A stretch of DNA of 64,000 bases from Emydura subglobosa (lineage: Eukaryota > Chordata > Testudines > Chelidae), in contig ML679959.1 of NCBI GenBank assembly GCA_007922225.1, forward strand, positions 24,216,118 through 24,280,117, given 5' to 3'. Position numbers and translations under genes: made by a program. Under the pieces are notes generated by a model. The model did no database searches, was not told the DNA's origin, and was given only the letters and a program-made list of their open reading frames with translations. Positions 22,232 to 34,317 of the stretch are shown piece after piece (the stretch's first letter is position 1; every line of letters begins with the position of its first letter).

Positions 22232-24691
22232 AGTTCAGAGACGGAGGAGGAGGGCTGACTTGGCAAAGCCCTTGAGAGCTGCCTGCAGGGAGCATGGCTT
22301 TCTGGAAGGATGGACTAAATTAAGTCAGGCCTTTCCCACGCCTGATTTCTGTGGGCAAAATCCTGCTCGTACTCAGTCCTTACTCAAGAACAAACTACGA
22401 TCGGGCCGTAAGGGTTGGCCCTGCGTTTTGGAGATTGGTGTTGCAGAGGAATGGCTTGTAAAAAGTAGTGGTAGCAAACCCAGGCTCCTTCCCCCTCTAC
22501 ACCTAAACCACCCACCCACCTTTCTTCCTGCCTGCTGTCTCCCAGAGCACACGTGAATGAGCTGGTAGGATGGCTAAGTGTCTGTCACTGCTGGAATCTG
22601 GGCCTCTTCTCCCTTTGCTGAGGTGGTGAATGCGGGGAAGGCAGCTTCTCTTTCTGTCTGCCAGCGACCCAGTGTTGAGAGAGAGGCAGGAGAAAAGGCT
22701 TGTCATAAACAGGCTGCTATTGATCTCAGACAACTGGAGACTTTCCCTGTCAGCTGTGACGGCTCTCACGCATTGGATATAGGTTTACCTGTAAATTAGA
22801 ACAGCTGGGTGCAGGAGTTTGGCGTTTCCAGCCGCTTGTGGAATATATCCTGCCGCACCTTCTCAAGATAGAAATGCTGCCGTATCTGCACTGACCACAC
22901 CTTGGTTTAGGTTCTAAGGGCAGCATTTCGTCCATCGTGTGGGCCCAGAGATAACGGCTGTGATGTTTTGGGTCTTGTCTTAATCACAAGGACACAGTTT
23001 GTTGGGCGCCCGCTTTCATTTCCAGCTGCTCCTTCTGACTGCCAAGTGAGTTCGAGGAACAAAGGAATTGCCTCTCTCCAGCAGGGACTGGCGCAGGAGG
23101 GCTTATGGTGAATGAACTAATCAGATTAATGCACATAACAGCTCATTCTATTACCAAGTCCCCTCCCACTACACAAGAATCCTCCCAATTTACAGTTTCC
23201 TGTTACGGCATCTTTAATAGACAGATCGGTCATACCGAGGGGTGTGCGCGCACACGCGTGTGTGTGTGAGATAATTATAGAGCACGTAAATCTGAAATGG
23301 ATCCATATTTCCCTGCTAAGCCAGTTTTGGTCCTAGGAATTCACAGGCCCATAACATCTTGATGTTCCAGCAGGTGATATTTGTTGCTTTAGTGATACAC
23401 ATGTTGTGACTGTAACTAGAGATACCAGCGTGTAGAACAGTGATACTTAGGCAGAGGCTCAGGCGCCACAACTGACTCTTTTTAATGTGTCTCCTGCGGC
23501 TTTTTGCAGCACATGATATGAAAACACGGGGTGATTTTATCACTCACCAGTCAGGATGCTTTCACTATCTTATTAACCAATCGTAGTTGATACAATTATA
23601 CTTGGTCAATCGTTTTGTTGTGAGAATAATATAAAAACTAAGTATTTCCCCTGCCATATTGTTTAAATATGAATATATAGTCCCATAGTAAATGAAACAA
23701 TGAATTCACACTGTGACTCTTTGGGGTAATCTTGATCGCTAATTTGGCTCCGGAACCACTGAGGTCTGAGTATCACTGGTGCAGAAAAGTACCAACCTGC
23801 TGGGTGTGTCTTTATTGGCTTTTGGTAGCCTGATTTTCTGGAAGAGTAGGACTATCGTCAGCAGGTTTGGAGAACTGGTGATTTTCAATCTGACAGTTGT
23901 AAAAACACTCCTGTCCATCCAAGGAGTGGTCACGATATGATCTTTCAGTATTTACCTGTTCCATATTGACAGCAGGCTTCCTATACGTATTGTCCTGTCT
24001 CTGTTCTGAAGGACCACTGGTCAGCTGTGATTTATTTGCTATGGCGAGACTTTTGTTGTTTGCCTCTCAGCTTCTGCCTGGGATTCACTGCTGCATCTTC
24101 CAGTCGTTTATAGGGAACTGTATTGAGCAAAGATGTTGGCTTATCCGTGGCTGGGCAGGTGACGTGTACATGTTCAGTTCTCAGAATGATGTTGGGATTT
24201 CTCCCATCAACATTGGCTCTGTCTAGTGAGTGTATTGTGTTCTACTTTTTCTATTTCTGCCTCCGGACTGTTCAGTTTGATACCTAAATGCACAGTTGTG
24301 CAGGTGTGTCCTTTGTCACTCTGCGTTGGTAAAACGGAGGGAATGTTAGTGTTACACACGCACCAAATGGCATCTTTGAAAACAATCGTAATTCCGTCAT
24401 TTTAAATCCAATTTCTTTCCAAATTTTGCTGAGGGCTCATTTCTCCATGGCCACCCTTGAGATACCAGATTGGGATGTGGACAGTTCAAACATTTTTCAA
24501 ATGATCAGTAAGGCTGAGATGTGGCCTTAGGAAATCATACTTTTTTTTTTAGTGTCTCAAACTCCAAAACTGCACATCTGAATTAGCTTACAAATGAACC
24601 CCCAAATCGACTTTGGGCTTCAACTTTGAGCCTGGAAAATGTTAGGGCAAAAGGAGAATTTTTCACAAAGGTCTGAGCGAGTGAGACTAGG
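22232..24691. other. unassigned sequence with a Z-DNA-prone tract
   Basis: No gene or named repeat was recognised. An alternating purine-pyrimidine tract lies at 23242-23268. The part from about 23.3 to 24.6 kb is AT-rich. Confidence 0.4.
23242..23268. repeat. alternating GT/GC tract
   Basis: An uninterrupted purine-pyrimidine alternation mixes TG, CG and CA steps, including GCGCGCACACGCG. Such tracts favour the left-handed Z conformation. No adjacent gene is visible. Confidence 0.85.
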
Positions 24692-24763
24692 GTTACAGTG
24701 GAAATAGTTTTGCAGCCTTAATTATGAGTTATAGTGGAAATAGTTTTGCAACCTTAATTGAGG
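24692..24763 (+). repeat. two-copy 36-bp tandem duplication
   Basis: Copies at 24692-24727 and 24728-24763 share the core AGTGGAAATAGTTTTGCA and differ at only about three positions by eye. A simple local duplication. Confidence 0.9.
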
Positions 24764-24886
24764 CTTTCCCTGTGTACAAATAGAATTGAGCCAAGAGCCA
24801 GGAGAGGGTGGGGATGGAGGATACAGTAGCTGGCAGACGCTTGCTAATAGGCAAAGAGAAGCCTTTAAGGAACTGGGCTATATCCT
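24764..24886. other. unassigned spacer
   Basis: Short unassigned stretch between a local tandem duplication and a palindromic element. Confidence 0.4.
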
Positions 24887-24950
24887 TAGCTGATGTAAAT
24901 GGGTGCAACTCCATTGACTTCAATGCAGCTGCATCCATTTCTACCAGCTA
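24887..24950. repeat. palindromic MITE-like element (short)
   Basis: Arms TAGCTGATGTAAATGG (24887) and CCATTTCTACCAGCTA (to 24950) are inverted copies. They are part of a nearly continuous 31-bp imperfect stem centred on 'ccattgacttcaatg'. The centre is typical of the abundant palindromic repeats of reptile and bird genomes. Confidence 0.65.
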
Positions 24951-26339
24951 ATGAGCTGGCTCTGTATGTATGAATCTGAATCTTTTACTTAATTTCAACT
25001 TCAGAGGCAAATTTAAGGGGCTTTCATAGCACCCTCAAGTCTGAATCTCTGCTTGCAGGAGAAGCTCATCTCTTAAACCGGGAGAGTGCCCCGTTTGTGG
25101 TAGCGTTAGAGGTGCATGGCCAGGAGTCTGAGATTTCGTATGCATGCAACTGAGCTACAGGGACTGGGAGAGCTTGTAATTTCCTGCTGTGATAAGGATG
25201 GCAAACACCAACACAAAGGATCATTTTCTTGGTGCAGACATGCTGTTTGCCCTGCTTTATCTTTGATTGAAAATTACTATTCTTCATGTTCAGATTGGCT
25301 TCCCCCTCTGGGACTGAGTCACTCTGGTTAGATCCAGAGATCAGTGACTCAGAGCTGGGTCTGGCAAATTGCCCCTCCTCTTCTCCAGGAAAACGATTCT
25401 CCGTTATGAATGGTAACACAATAAATTTGAGCATTGCTCTCAAAGGATAATCGACACAGATGAAAACTGCCGACCTGCTGAGAGACCAGTTTAAACAGTA
25501 CAGATTGTGAAATAATGACACAGCATTAGCCACAGAAGGTAATGGGATGGATTAATTATTGACCAGGAACTGGGCTGGAGAGAACAAACCTTCCTCCTCT
25601 GAAAATCTTTCATCCTTCCTCTTTCAATCCAGTGAAAAAGGTGAATTTCTTTCTGCCATCAAACCTGGGGATGGGGCAGTTAATACTGCACAGAGCTAGT
25701 GTGATTTAAAGAGCTATAATCTGAGGTGCATAGGAGTGCCTGCTCAAATGTCTCTCCTCTGCACAACAGTGCAGTGTCCAAAATGCCAAGCCCTGAGCAT
25801 GAAATCCAGGCTGCATTCTACAACACAATTCTCAAGCCAGGGTACCTGCCTTCTGTAGTTCCTCTCCCATCAGATGAGCGTCCACCAAAAAATCATGTGC
25901 AGGGGCTCCCGGTGGGTCTCAGACACTGAGATGAACAATGCTTGTAAAATAGTTGCTTTTGCACTCGTATTCCTGGGTGGCACAGATGATAACAGCCATA
26001 CACGTGAGATTCTAAGGGGGAGCACCAGATTTCACCTCGGCATCCTGAGACGTTTTGAGATCTAGAAGGACTTTGGGAAGGTGTACATCATCCTCTCCCA
26101 ACAGAGAGCTACTGTTCCCAGCCCAGGAATGATCATGGAAAGTGATTGTAACATCTATCTGAGCCCAAAGCCAATTCGTGGATCCACAGTGACATCAGGA
26201 AAGTGTTAAATATCGCCGTGATCTGGAACAGGTGTCCCTTTCTATTTCCTGTGTTGCAGTGTGTCCTTGGGATGTGTTACTAAAAAATTCTGTGTCAGGA
26301 TAGTTTTAATTTCTGCCTTCCCGAAAGAGAGCAGAATTG
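24951..26339. other. unassigned sequence
   Basis: No gene or repeat recognised. The 155-codon minus-strand frame 25066-25533 has no domain. Confidence 0.4.
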
Positions 26340-27080
26340 CACACGAGTGCTGGGTTTATCCAGAGATGCCCTTCCCATAGTCGTCATAGAAGAAAACACA
26401 AGAGAAATGGTTTACTTCTCTGTCTTGGAAGGGCTGGCTCCTTCCAAGATCTTGCTTGGCCCGTGGGAAAGGTGGTGTTTATATACCTCCCTATTTTCAT
26501 CAAGCCTTGGCAGAAGCTCGGACTACAAGATGGGCTACCAGTCTGCCCTGTTCTCCTGGTTCTTGAAGACAGATTGGCTCAGAACCATAGATACCCTGTC
26601 CCTGGATGGCCTTATTCATTCTCATGGTTTCAGTTACCATCCCTACACTAAATATATCACAAACCTTACTCTCCCTATCCATTCCATCGCTGACGCTGAT
26701 GTCTCCAGTGGGTTTTCTGCTGCCAACTCAAGCTGAAGCTGGTGAAAATGGAATTCCTTTTCTCCCCCCCCCCTTCTCTCTCGTGATTGGTAGTGCCCCC
26801 CTCCTTCCTTTTCCCAGCCTTGCAAACTTGGCATCGTCGACGTTCTTCTTTCCCTTCCCTCCCACACATGAAAGCCGTTCCTAAATCCGGTCACTTCTTT
26901 CTCTGTCTCCAGAATTCATTCCTCCCTCACCATCCCGATTATTGAAATCCTGGTCCATCCCCTAGCCCTCTCTCCCCTCTAGTGCAACCTCCTTCTGCCT
27001 GGAGTCCCTGGTTCTCAAGTCCTACATCCTCCAGACAGTCGCCTTTGCCCATCACTAAGACCATGTTACCTTTCCCATTT
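26340..27080 (+). mobile_element. L2-like LINE remnant (RT and C-terminal part)
   Basis: The plus-strand translation near 26606-26650 contains HSHGFSYH. In L2/CR1-group reverse transcriptases this stretch precedes the catalytic YADD motif. Here the following residues (PYTKYITN) show that YADD is destroyed. Downstream, about 26945-27040, the DNA reads 'cctggtccatcccctagccc' then 'agtgcaacctccttctgcctgg' and 'ctccagacagtcgcc', which fits the L2 region encoding DYCNxLLxGLP...LQxVQ. Non-functional; several frame breaks lie between the two parts. Confidence 0.6.
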
Positions 27081-27424
27081 TGAGTACTGGCGAGACTCCT
27101 TTTGACTTCAATCAGCTCTGAATCAGGCCTTTGGGAAACACCCAGGTGTAGGATGCCAGACCCCAGATCACTGCCAGAAGATGCAAACTGTCAGTGAGAC
27201 TTAAGTTCGCCGCCTGCACGCGGCAGCTGAGTTACCGTACAACACAGAAGTACTCTGTGACTAGGGTACTGTGATCGACAGACTTACTGTAGGACCTGGA
27301 ACAGAATTTCCAAGTTCTGCTTTACCCTTCATTGCAAGGGTGAGGCAATGCTTGACTTGAATGTACCATACTCCTTTGCTTTCCTGGGCGTGGTGACTTT
27401 CTGGTATCACTTCCTAACTGTCAA
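27081..27424. other. unassigned sequence with a half-palindrome
   Basis: Around 27091-27125, 'cttttgacttcaatcagc' resembles the centre of the palindromic element at 24.89 kb. The rest is unassigned. Confidence 0.35.
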
Positions 27425-28345
27425 CCCAAGTGATAGCCATAGAGTTTAAGGCCAAAAGGGACCCCCAGATCATCTAGACTGACCTCCTGTGTATCACAGG
27501 CCACCACCACCACCCTGCACACTAACCCAACAATTGAAATTAGACCAAAGCATGTCAGCCCTCAGGAGACCAAACTATTATGTGCCATAGGCAGAGGATA
27601 GATGGGATCGAGCTGCACCAATGCCTGAGGCCTTTGCAATGGCAGGAAATTAAGTGAGATGTACCCAGATGAACCTGGCAAGAGATCAGTGTCCCACACT
27701 GCAGAGGCAGAGGAAACACTCCCAAGGCCACTGTCCTATGTAGGGTCGGGAAGGAGTTTTCCCCCAGATCAAATTGGCAATCAATTAGACCCTGAGCATA
27801 TGAGCAAGAACCAGCTGGCCAAGCACCTGAGAGAGACAATGCTCAGTGCCACCTCAGAGCTCTGGCCCACCCTGTCCAGTCTGCCATCGTCCGCTGTGGC
27901 CCTCCCTGAAGCTTCAGAGGAAGGAGACAAGACCAGAACAACATAGCTCCACAACAATGCCAGAATATACAGGGCGGGAGGGGGAAGTGACCCTTCCTGA
28001 CCCCTGCGGGTGACCTGAAACATGAGATTTGAGGAACATGAGCCAGAAGGAACCCTCAGGTCTGCTGAGGCACTGACCCTTCCTCTCCCCCGCTGTCATA
28101 CAGTCCCACCTTTACATTTGTCCAGCTTTCTCTCCAAACAAATTACATTGTTTGCCCTCACGACTCCTATTGGGAGGCTGTTCCAAAACCTCACTCCTAT
28201 GCTAGTTCAAAACCTTCTTCTCATTTCCAGCCTGAATTTGTTCATGGACCATTTACCCCCATTTGTTCTTGTGCCAACATTGTCCTTTAGCTTAAATAGC
28301 TCTTCACCCGCCCTGGTGTTTGCTCTCCATAAATACGTCAGAGGG
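27425..28345 (-). mobile_element. CR1 LINE, long minus-strand fragment
   Basis: The CR1 3' end starts at about 27440 with 'agagtttaaggccaaaaggg' and 'ccagatcatctagactgacctcc'. The 3'UTR follows, including 'gtaggg..ggaaggagttttccccc' at 27740. Near 28100-28345 come 'tttgccctcacgactcc', 'gggaggctgttccaaaacctc', 'caaaaccttcttctcatttcc' and 'tcctttagcttaaatagctc'. All are expected from a CR1 read backwards. At about 920 bp it is the longest CR1 piece here. The open frames inside are not intact CR1 proteins. Confidence 0.75.
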
Positions 28346-28636
28346 ATAGTCATAGACTCGCTCAGCCTTCATTCGATAGAGGGAGGAACAGATACAATAG
28401 GAATGGACACATTAGCGATGTGGGAGATTGGGCTTCGTTCTCAATGTGCTTAGCTCTGAGCAGTGCGAACGAAAGGTGGCTGTCCCTCTCAGCCGTGAAG
28501 AGCTCAGCATCCGCAGCCATGACTAGAGGGTTGCAAAGAAGCTCAGATCTCATTTAGGCACCGAAATAGGGGCAAGTGGTTTCCGCCCCTTGCCCATAAG
28601 TGCTCTGCATCCAGCAGCTCCGATTGTGTCACTTAT
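28346..28636. other. unassigned sequence
   Basis: No feature recognised. A weak inverted match around 'ggggcaagtggtttccgccccttgcccat' (28570-28600) gives a short hairpin. Confidence 0.4.
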
Positions 28637-28766
28637 GGCCAGATTATTAAAAGAGTTCAGCTCTCAATGGTCTGATGGCTTTTGAAAATGCGGCCTCTCA
28701 TTTTGGTCCCCAAATAGGAGTTGCCAATTATGGGGGGGGGGCTGAACTCTTCAGAAAAATCTGGCC
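28637..28766. mobile_element. palindromic MITE-like element with terminal inverted repeats
   Basis: The left terminus GGCCAGATTATTAAAAGAGT and the right terminus (ending AAAAATCTGGCC) are inverted copies, followed inward by GTTCAGC / GCTGAAC. The interior is diverged and carries a G-run at 28732-28741. There is no coding capacity. It is consistent with a decayed non-autonomous DNA element. Confidence 0.65.
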
Positions 28767-31369
28767 TTGGCTACAGAAGATGCATGCCTGTCCATTCCCC
28801 TTGACTTCCTGGAGCTCTGGGCAGGATGCAGAAATGAAATGAGAATTTAATATATAGACAGTTAACCCTTTATAATGTTGCATTTGTGTAGCACTAAAGA
28901 AATATAGAGAATTGTTCAAGGCATCTTGACAGTTACTGTTTTAATGTTCTTATCAGGTTTATTTCTTCTTTTATCAAGGTTTTGCATTGTGCAGAGAAGA
29001 TTCGTCTCTCTTTTTTCCTAGTTTATCTATAATTCAGTACGTTTTTACACTTAGGTTATAATTGACTTTTCCACGCTACAGTAACTCAAACAATAACTAT
29101 TAATATTCAGCAGTCTATGGTGATAAAGATTTCCATTTACTCTTTTACCTAACTCTGTGAATATACTGCATGCTATCTCACACAGTTAATATTAAATTCA
29201 TTTATATTTATTCTCTATTTTCCAATATAATAATCTTACTCTTTTAAGCGTTGTGGGATTTTTTTTTGGACATGTGACTATTCTTAGCTGGCCAATAATG
29301 TTAATACAAGCCAGCAGCATTTTCAAGTACAAACATACTTGGATTTCTTCCTTGGGCTCTATCTCTTGGGCTTGGAGGGGGTCAGCGAAGCCATTTTGTT
29401 GACTGGCATTGTGATACGTTTGATTTTTGTAAGGGTCTCCGAGGACTCCGGGTTTGGAGTGCAATACATATGTATTGCATCTGATAAAGTTTCTATGTCT
29501 GATCTAGTAGGCAAGATCTTTGCACCAACCCATTGCCTGGTGCCTTCCACTGAGGAGACTGTTGGGTTGTAGTGTTGCCAACACCCCTTGTTGGAAACGG
29601 CATCCATAGGGATCTGAAGAGATGTCATCCAATGATGGAGAGGTTCACTTTTCAGCAGATAGGGCTGAGAATGTGAAATGTTCATGTTTCCTGGCTTGGG
29701 ATGTTGATAGCCCAGTTTGGAAAGCATTCCTTCCTATCATGCCATTGTGGGAGATTTGTGGTGCTTGCCCCTGGGTGCAGGTGACGCTGCAGAAAGGTGG
29801 AAAGCCCAGCGTTCGATTGGGGAGCCAAGGGCCTCCAGTGAAAAGAGAGAAGAGACGTCCGCAGGTGGTTGGGGCAGTGGTGGCTCACTGTTTATTAGGA
29901 ATAAATGGTGAAAATAGAAAACAAATGCAGGAACCTTGTCCCTGCCACCCAAAACCTGCCGTCTAACTGTTAGACATGACAAAATTGAGTAGAACAGACA
30001 GTAGGGAGGATATAGAATGAGTGTTATGGCAACTGGAACCAGGAAACGGGTTCCCTCCTCTATTTGAAACTGACCCAGAATCAAAACCACTGGGACAGGT
30101 TCAGATGGGACTATGTGGAGACTTGGAATTCAAACTTCAATGGGATTCAGACTCACGGTCTGTGTTTGCCCCATCTCCTACCAGTTAAGAATATACAATG
30201 AACAGACGCTCAGAGAAACCATCGCTCTGTCCGAAGGACTTTTTGTACCAGAATAAAGACTATAAGGCAAAGCAAAGGCATCGTTTCTGCACACGTCACT
30301 GCCAGTGGGGCCGCAATGCCACGATAACGACCGGTAATGGAAACTTAAGAAATCACGTGACTCCACTAGCTCTGACACTGGGTGGCGGAAGAGAATCAGA
30401 GGTTAAAGAGGAGGAGCGGAAAGTGTGTATGGGGGAGATGGGAAAACTCTCATCAGTTGGAGCGCAGAGAAAAACTGGGACTGGTTTCCCTTCTGTCGCT
30501 CCAATAGAATCTGGAAACCCATCTTCCAGCTGCAGTTACTGTGAAGTGAAATGGAGCCCCAAGTGGGAACACCTGGCCCTAGGCCCTTTGCCATCTCCGA
30601 GCTGCCGGTGCTATTTATTTGTGTGCGCTCAAAGTAAATAGCTGATGACACGAGCATGGGACTGCTGCTCTGAGCCTATCAGGAGAGACTATCTGGCCTC
30701 CATTTATCTCCCTAATGGGAGCTGAAGCCGGCGATGCATCGGAGCTGGGAGAGGTTGTGAAAGCAGGCGGCTGGCGCGGTGTTAACTGCAATTGTGTTGA
30801 GCCGTTGTGACTGAACTCTTCCCTGTAATTATGAAAAATGCCCTGCACATGAGGAAAGCAGCAGGTTTGCTCTCTGCTGCTGCTTGGAAACAATGACTTT
30901 CCCAGGCAGCTCTTCTCAAGAGCAGTGGGAGCCTTCGTGATTTCATAGCCAGCCACCCACAAAGCTGGCTTGTTCCCACTGGTGCCTTTGCTGCGGCATT
31001 CCTCCACTTCACGGCTAGTTACGGGCTAGCTGGGTTAAATGAGAAGCCCATTAATCTTGGCCCTGCTGAGGTCAGAGTCATGGGACACACATGCTGTAGA
31101 TGATTTATCGCCATCCTGGGCGTGTGCCCCTTTTTCTTCAGAGCAGCTGCCAGAGTTACCCGGAGCTGCCTCGCCGCTTGCCAAATGTTGGGTGGATGGA
31201 TGAGTGAAGAAACTGCCAAGAAATCCAGCGTCCATTTTACAAGGGAGACACCGTCAGCATTTCTGCTACTGCCTCCCCTGTAAATAATTCTTCTGGGTGT
31301 GCTGGTGACAACACAGAATTACCATAGGATGAACATGCAACAGACTGTGTGAGGAAGGACAGCCGTGCA
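28767..31369. other. unassigned sequence; AT-rich part followed by a mixed part
   Basis: 28.83-29.27 kb is AT-rich and repeat-free by eye. The 122-codon minus-strand frame 29359-29727 is discussed separately as a curiosity. 29.88-29.99 kb may hold a SINE scrap ('ccttgtccctgccacc', 'taactgttagacatgac'). From 30.6 to 31.25 kb no repeat is recognised. Confidence 0.4.
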
Positions 31370-31610
31370 GGCATGGCACAGGACTGGCAGTCTGGACTTC
31401 TAGGTTCTCTTCCCAGCTCCACCACCCAGTCACTGTGTGACTGTGACCAAGTTACTGCTGCTCTCTGTGCCTCAGTTTCCCCATCTGTAATATGGGGATA
31501 ACTCCCTTCCTCCCGGGGGTGTTTGTGAGACGAAATTCATTAAACTATGTACCTGACTTTGAGATCCTGGCATGGACAGGGCTGCATATGCAAAGCATGA
31601 TGATGATGAT
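31370..31610 (+). repeat. MIR-like SINE, well preserved
   Basis: The order is clear. There is a head with 'tggcagtctggacttctagg' and 'cttcccagctccaccac'. The core is 'cactgtgtgactgtgacc' followed by 'gtgcctcagtttccccatc' (about 31466) and 'tgtaatatggggataac'. A tail has 'actttgagatcctggc' and ends in GATGATGATGATAATTAA. This is the best SINE copy in the window. Confidence 0.85.
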
Positions 31611-34064
31611 AATTAAGAAAGCTTAGACTGGAAGCTACAGCCATTCTGGGCCTTTCTAAGAAGCAAGGATTCCTGTGAAGATCTCTGCAGACTCCCCTGG
31701 TGTGGAGCACATAAACTATGGCTGGACGGAGCACCAGTCTTGTGGCAGCTGGTGGCCTTTCCTTATCAGACACAGGAACTCGGTGCTGTTTCTCTGGTTT
31801 GTGTAATGATGTGTTTCCCTCCTTTTAATGTTCCTTTTGGCCTCTGATCAGAAGTGCGCGCTATCTGCCTTTTATTAGCCTGCCTACTGCTATCTGCCCC
31901 GGGAGCAATCTCGGGGTGAATGAATAAACACAACAGCGTTTAGCAGATCTGAAAGGAGATTTAATGATAATTTCGTCCTTGTAAATTGTACATGTTCGTG
32001 TTTTCAGCACGCTGAAGGCAATTAGAGCAGAGCAGCGCTGGCAGAACGAGAGGGGAGATGCTCAAGGAGCCATCACTATGGAACTGTAATAACAATTTAG
32101 ATTCTATTTAGATACAAGTGGCTACAAGTCGTGTTTCTATATTGAATCAATAGACACAGACAAATGATTTAATATGGAAGTATTTGTGTGAATGGGGGAC
32201 GGGGAGGTGAAAGACTGGCTTTTAGAGCCAGGTGGGACACATGGAGTCGAGTTCAGCATGAATTCGAAACACCCACTGCCAGCCATAGTGAGGACACAGG
32301 GAGCTTTGCCTGGAACAAGTGGTTATCATTGTGGCCTATGCATTCTGGGATGGCTTGGGAAGGTATTTTTAGAGCCAGCCTGGTATTCAGATCCTTCTCT
32401 GACCGAGTGGGGCTTTCCTCTGTAAAGTGTATGTGGGAGAGATCTCTTCAGAGATAAAGCTGCAAGTAGCCGGCCCAGCCAAACTCCTCATCCAGCTGTA
32501 TAAATATGAATAGGATCCCTCCCCGTTCCCTGTTGGCGAGAGGGATCGGGGATGCTGGAGAATGCTTTGCTGTCATGCGTTAATTGAGCCGCTGATGTTA
32601 AGAAAAGGTTATGTATTTCTCCTGATAGTTTTTCTTTTAAGACTCTGACACCGATTTGTTGCAATAGTGCTAATATAGCCGCAGCTGTGGGGAGTTTGAG
32701 CAAATCTTCCCTATGGTGTTTTTTTTCCCCCCGAGCTGCTGTGGTGCGGCTCCAGTGCCAAGCCCGGAAAGCTGCTCTTTGTGTTTGCTTCCCTGTAACT
32801 GATACCTTTCCCTGCCGTCTCGTGCAGGCCCTGCCCTTGATCTCAGGAGTGCTGTAGGACCACCAGCCGCGCAGGCCCTCCATGGCCTCAAACTTGCCAT
32901 GAGAAAGCAATGGCCGGGTCAGACTAGGGACCCCGAAAGAAAATGGCTGATTCTCCTGCACAGGTCACTAGTCAAAGTTCACGGCATCCCAGGCCAGTCC
33001 ACCAAGATGGACTATTCTCTTGCACTGCACCCATTGGCAGAGTCTGAATCCAGAGTGACTAGGGGAGAACAACCATTCTACCTTCTGAGTTAGCGGAATG
33101 GACTCTCCACCTGCACAGTTGGCTTAATGAGAACCAGCACCTCCCTGCTTCTCTGTTCCCAGTCTTCTTGAGAAGGATGCCAGCTCACACCGGATTGGAG
33201 GGTGGTTATTCATGTGGTCTCTGAACACAACAGCTAGGCTGAGACTAGGAGACTTGCTTTATTTGTGACCGAAATGTGATTTTTTTTTTAACCCAGATCT
33301 CTAGAGGTGAAAACTCTGTGAACTATTCCACTGAGCTCCAATAATGACATAGGTCTCGCCTCATCTTATTCCTTTGCAGCTCTGCTTCTTTCCAAACAGC
33401 GAGTGACGGGCAGTTGACATTCACATAACTGCCCCTGTTCTAGAGACGAAGCTATTGCACTCCAGAGGACACAGAAATGCAGTTCCAGTTCTTCTCCTCC
33501 TGGAATGAGGACACAAGAGTCCAGTTTAGTATCACTTTCCCATGGGCTGCATGAAAATTTAGGGCAGGGTCTCTTGATCAGGATTCTCTGGAAGTAGCAC
33601 AACAACGTTGCTTTGTTATCCATCTACCATTCTAGATAATTCAGTGTGTTTCAGACCCAACATAGGACCCATGGCAGATCCCAGCAAGCATGCTGTCAGC
33701 AGAGAGAAGTAAACAGTTTATGTAGATATTCTAGAATGAGATTTTGGGCATATGCAATGACCCAGGAAGCACTACACAGGTTAGTAAGGTTTCAAATTCC
33801 TTGGCTTCGTGGTAGGATTTCAAGCCAGTTTCTTATTCAGAACTATCCAGGATGTTAGCTGGATTATTCCCACTCTCTCGCTTTGGATTGTTAGAGGATC
33901 AGGGAGTATTCGCACTGGATTTTTAGAGCACGTCTGAGATGTTGGCAGCAGGAGGACACATTCACCTGCCGATTGGAGAGAGATGGCAGGACACAGCCTC
34001 TGTTAACAATTAACTCTCCCTTGGACCATCTCTGCTTGGGAAATACAGAGCAGCTTCTGATCTT
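31611..34064. other. unassigned sequence
   Basis: No gene or family recognised. The 157-codon minus-strand frame 32488-32961 lacks a domain. A degenerate tRNA-like block may lie at 33285-33345 on the minus strand but is too weak to call. Confidence 0.4.
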
Positions 34065-34171
34065 TAGTGAGGAAGCAAGATCCAGTGGATAAAGCTCGAC
34101 TGGGCATCAGGAGATCGATCTACTCGTATGTTCTCTGTGACTGTAATATCTGAGCACCTACCTGCCAAGTG
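34065..34171 (+). repeat. SINE, left part interrupted by CR1
   Basis: The head 'ccagtggataaagctcgac' with 'gggcatcaggagatcgatc' is tRNA-SINE-like. It is followed by 'actgtaatatctgagcacc', which in this SINE type continues into 'tatcctcacaa...'. That continuation is found only after the CR1 insert, at 34276. Confidence 0.6.
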
Positions 34172-34276
34172 TTTATATGGATGATTTAGTTGGGGTTGGC
34201 CCTGCTTTGAGTGGGGGGTTGGACTAGATGACCTCCTAAAGTCCCTTCCAACCCTAATCTTCTATGATTCTATGTA
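34172..34276 (+). mobile_element. CR1 LINE 3' end
   Basis: 'gggggttggactagatgacc' is followed by 'cccttccaaccctaatctt' and ends in the octamer-like tail CTATGATTCTATG. That is the classic CR1 3' terminus, with its short tandem octamer instead of a poly-A tail. It lies inside the SINE described on either side. Confidence 0.9.
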
Positions 34277-34317
34277 TCCTCACAATCCCCCTGTAAAATA
34301 GGGGGAAGTATTATTCC
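34277..34317 (+). repeat. SINE, right part
   Basis: 'tatcctcacaatccccctg' and 'aggggg-aagtattatt' continue the SINE cut at 34171. It is itself stopped by an LTR-like element at 34318. Confidence 0.55.
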
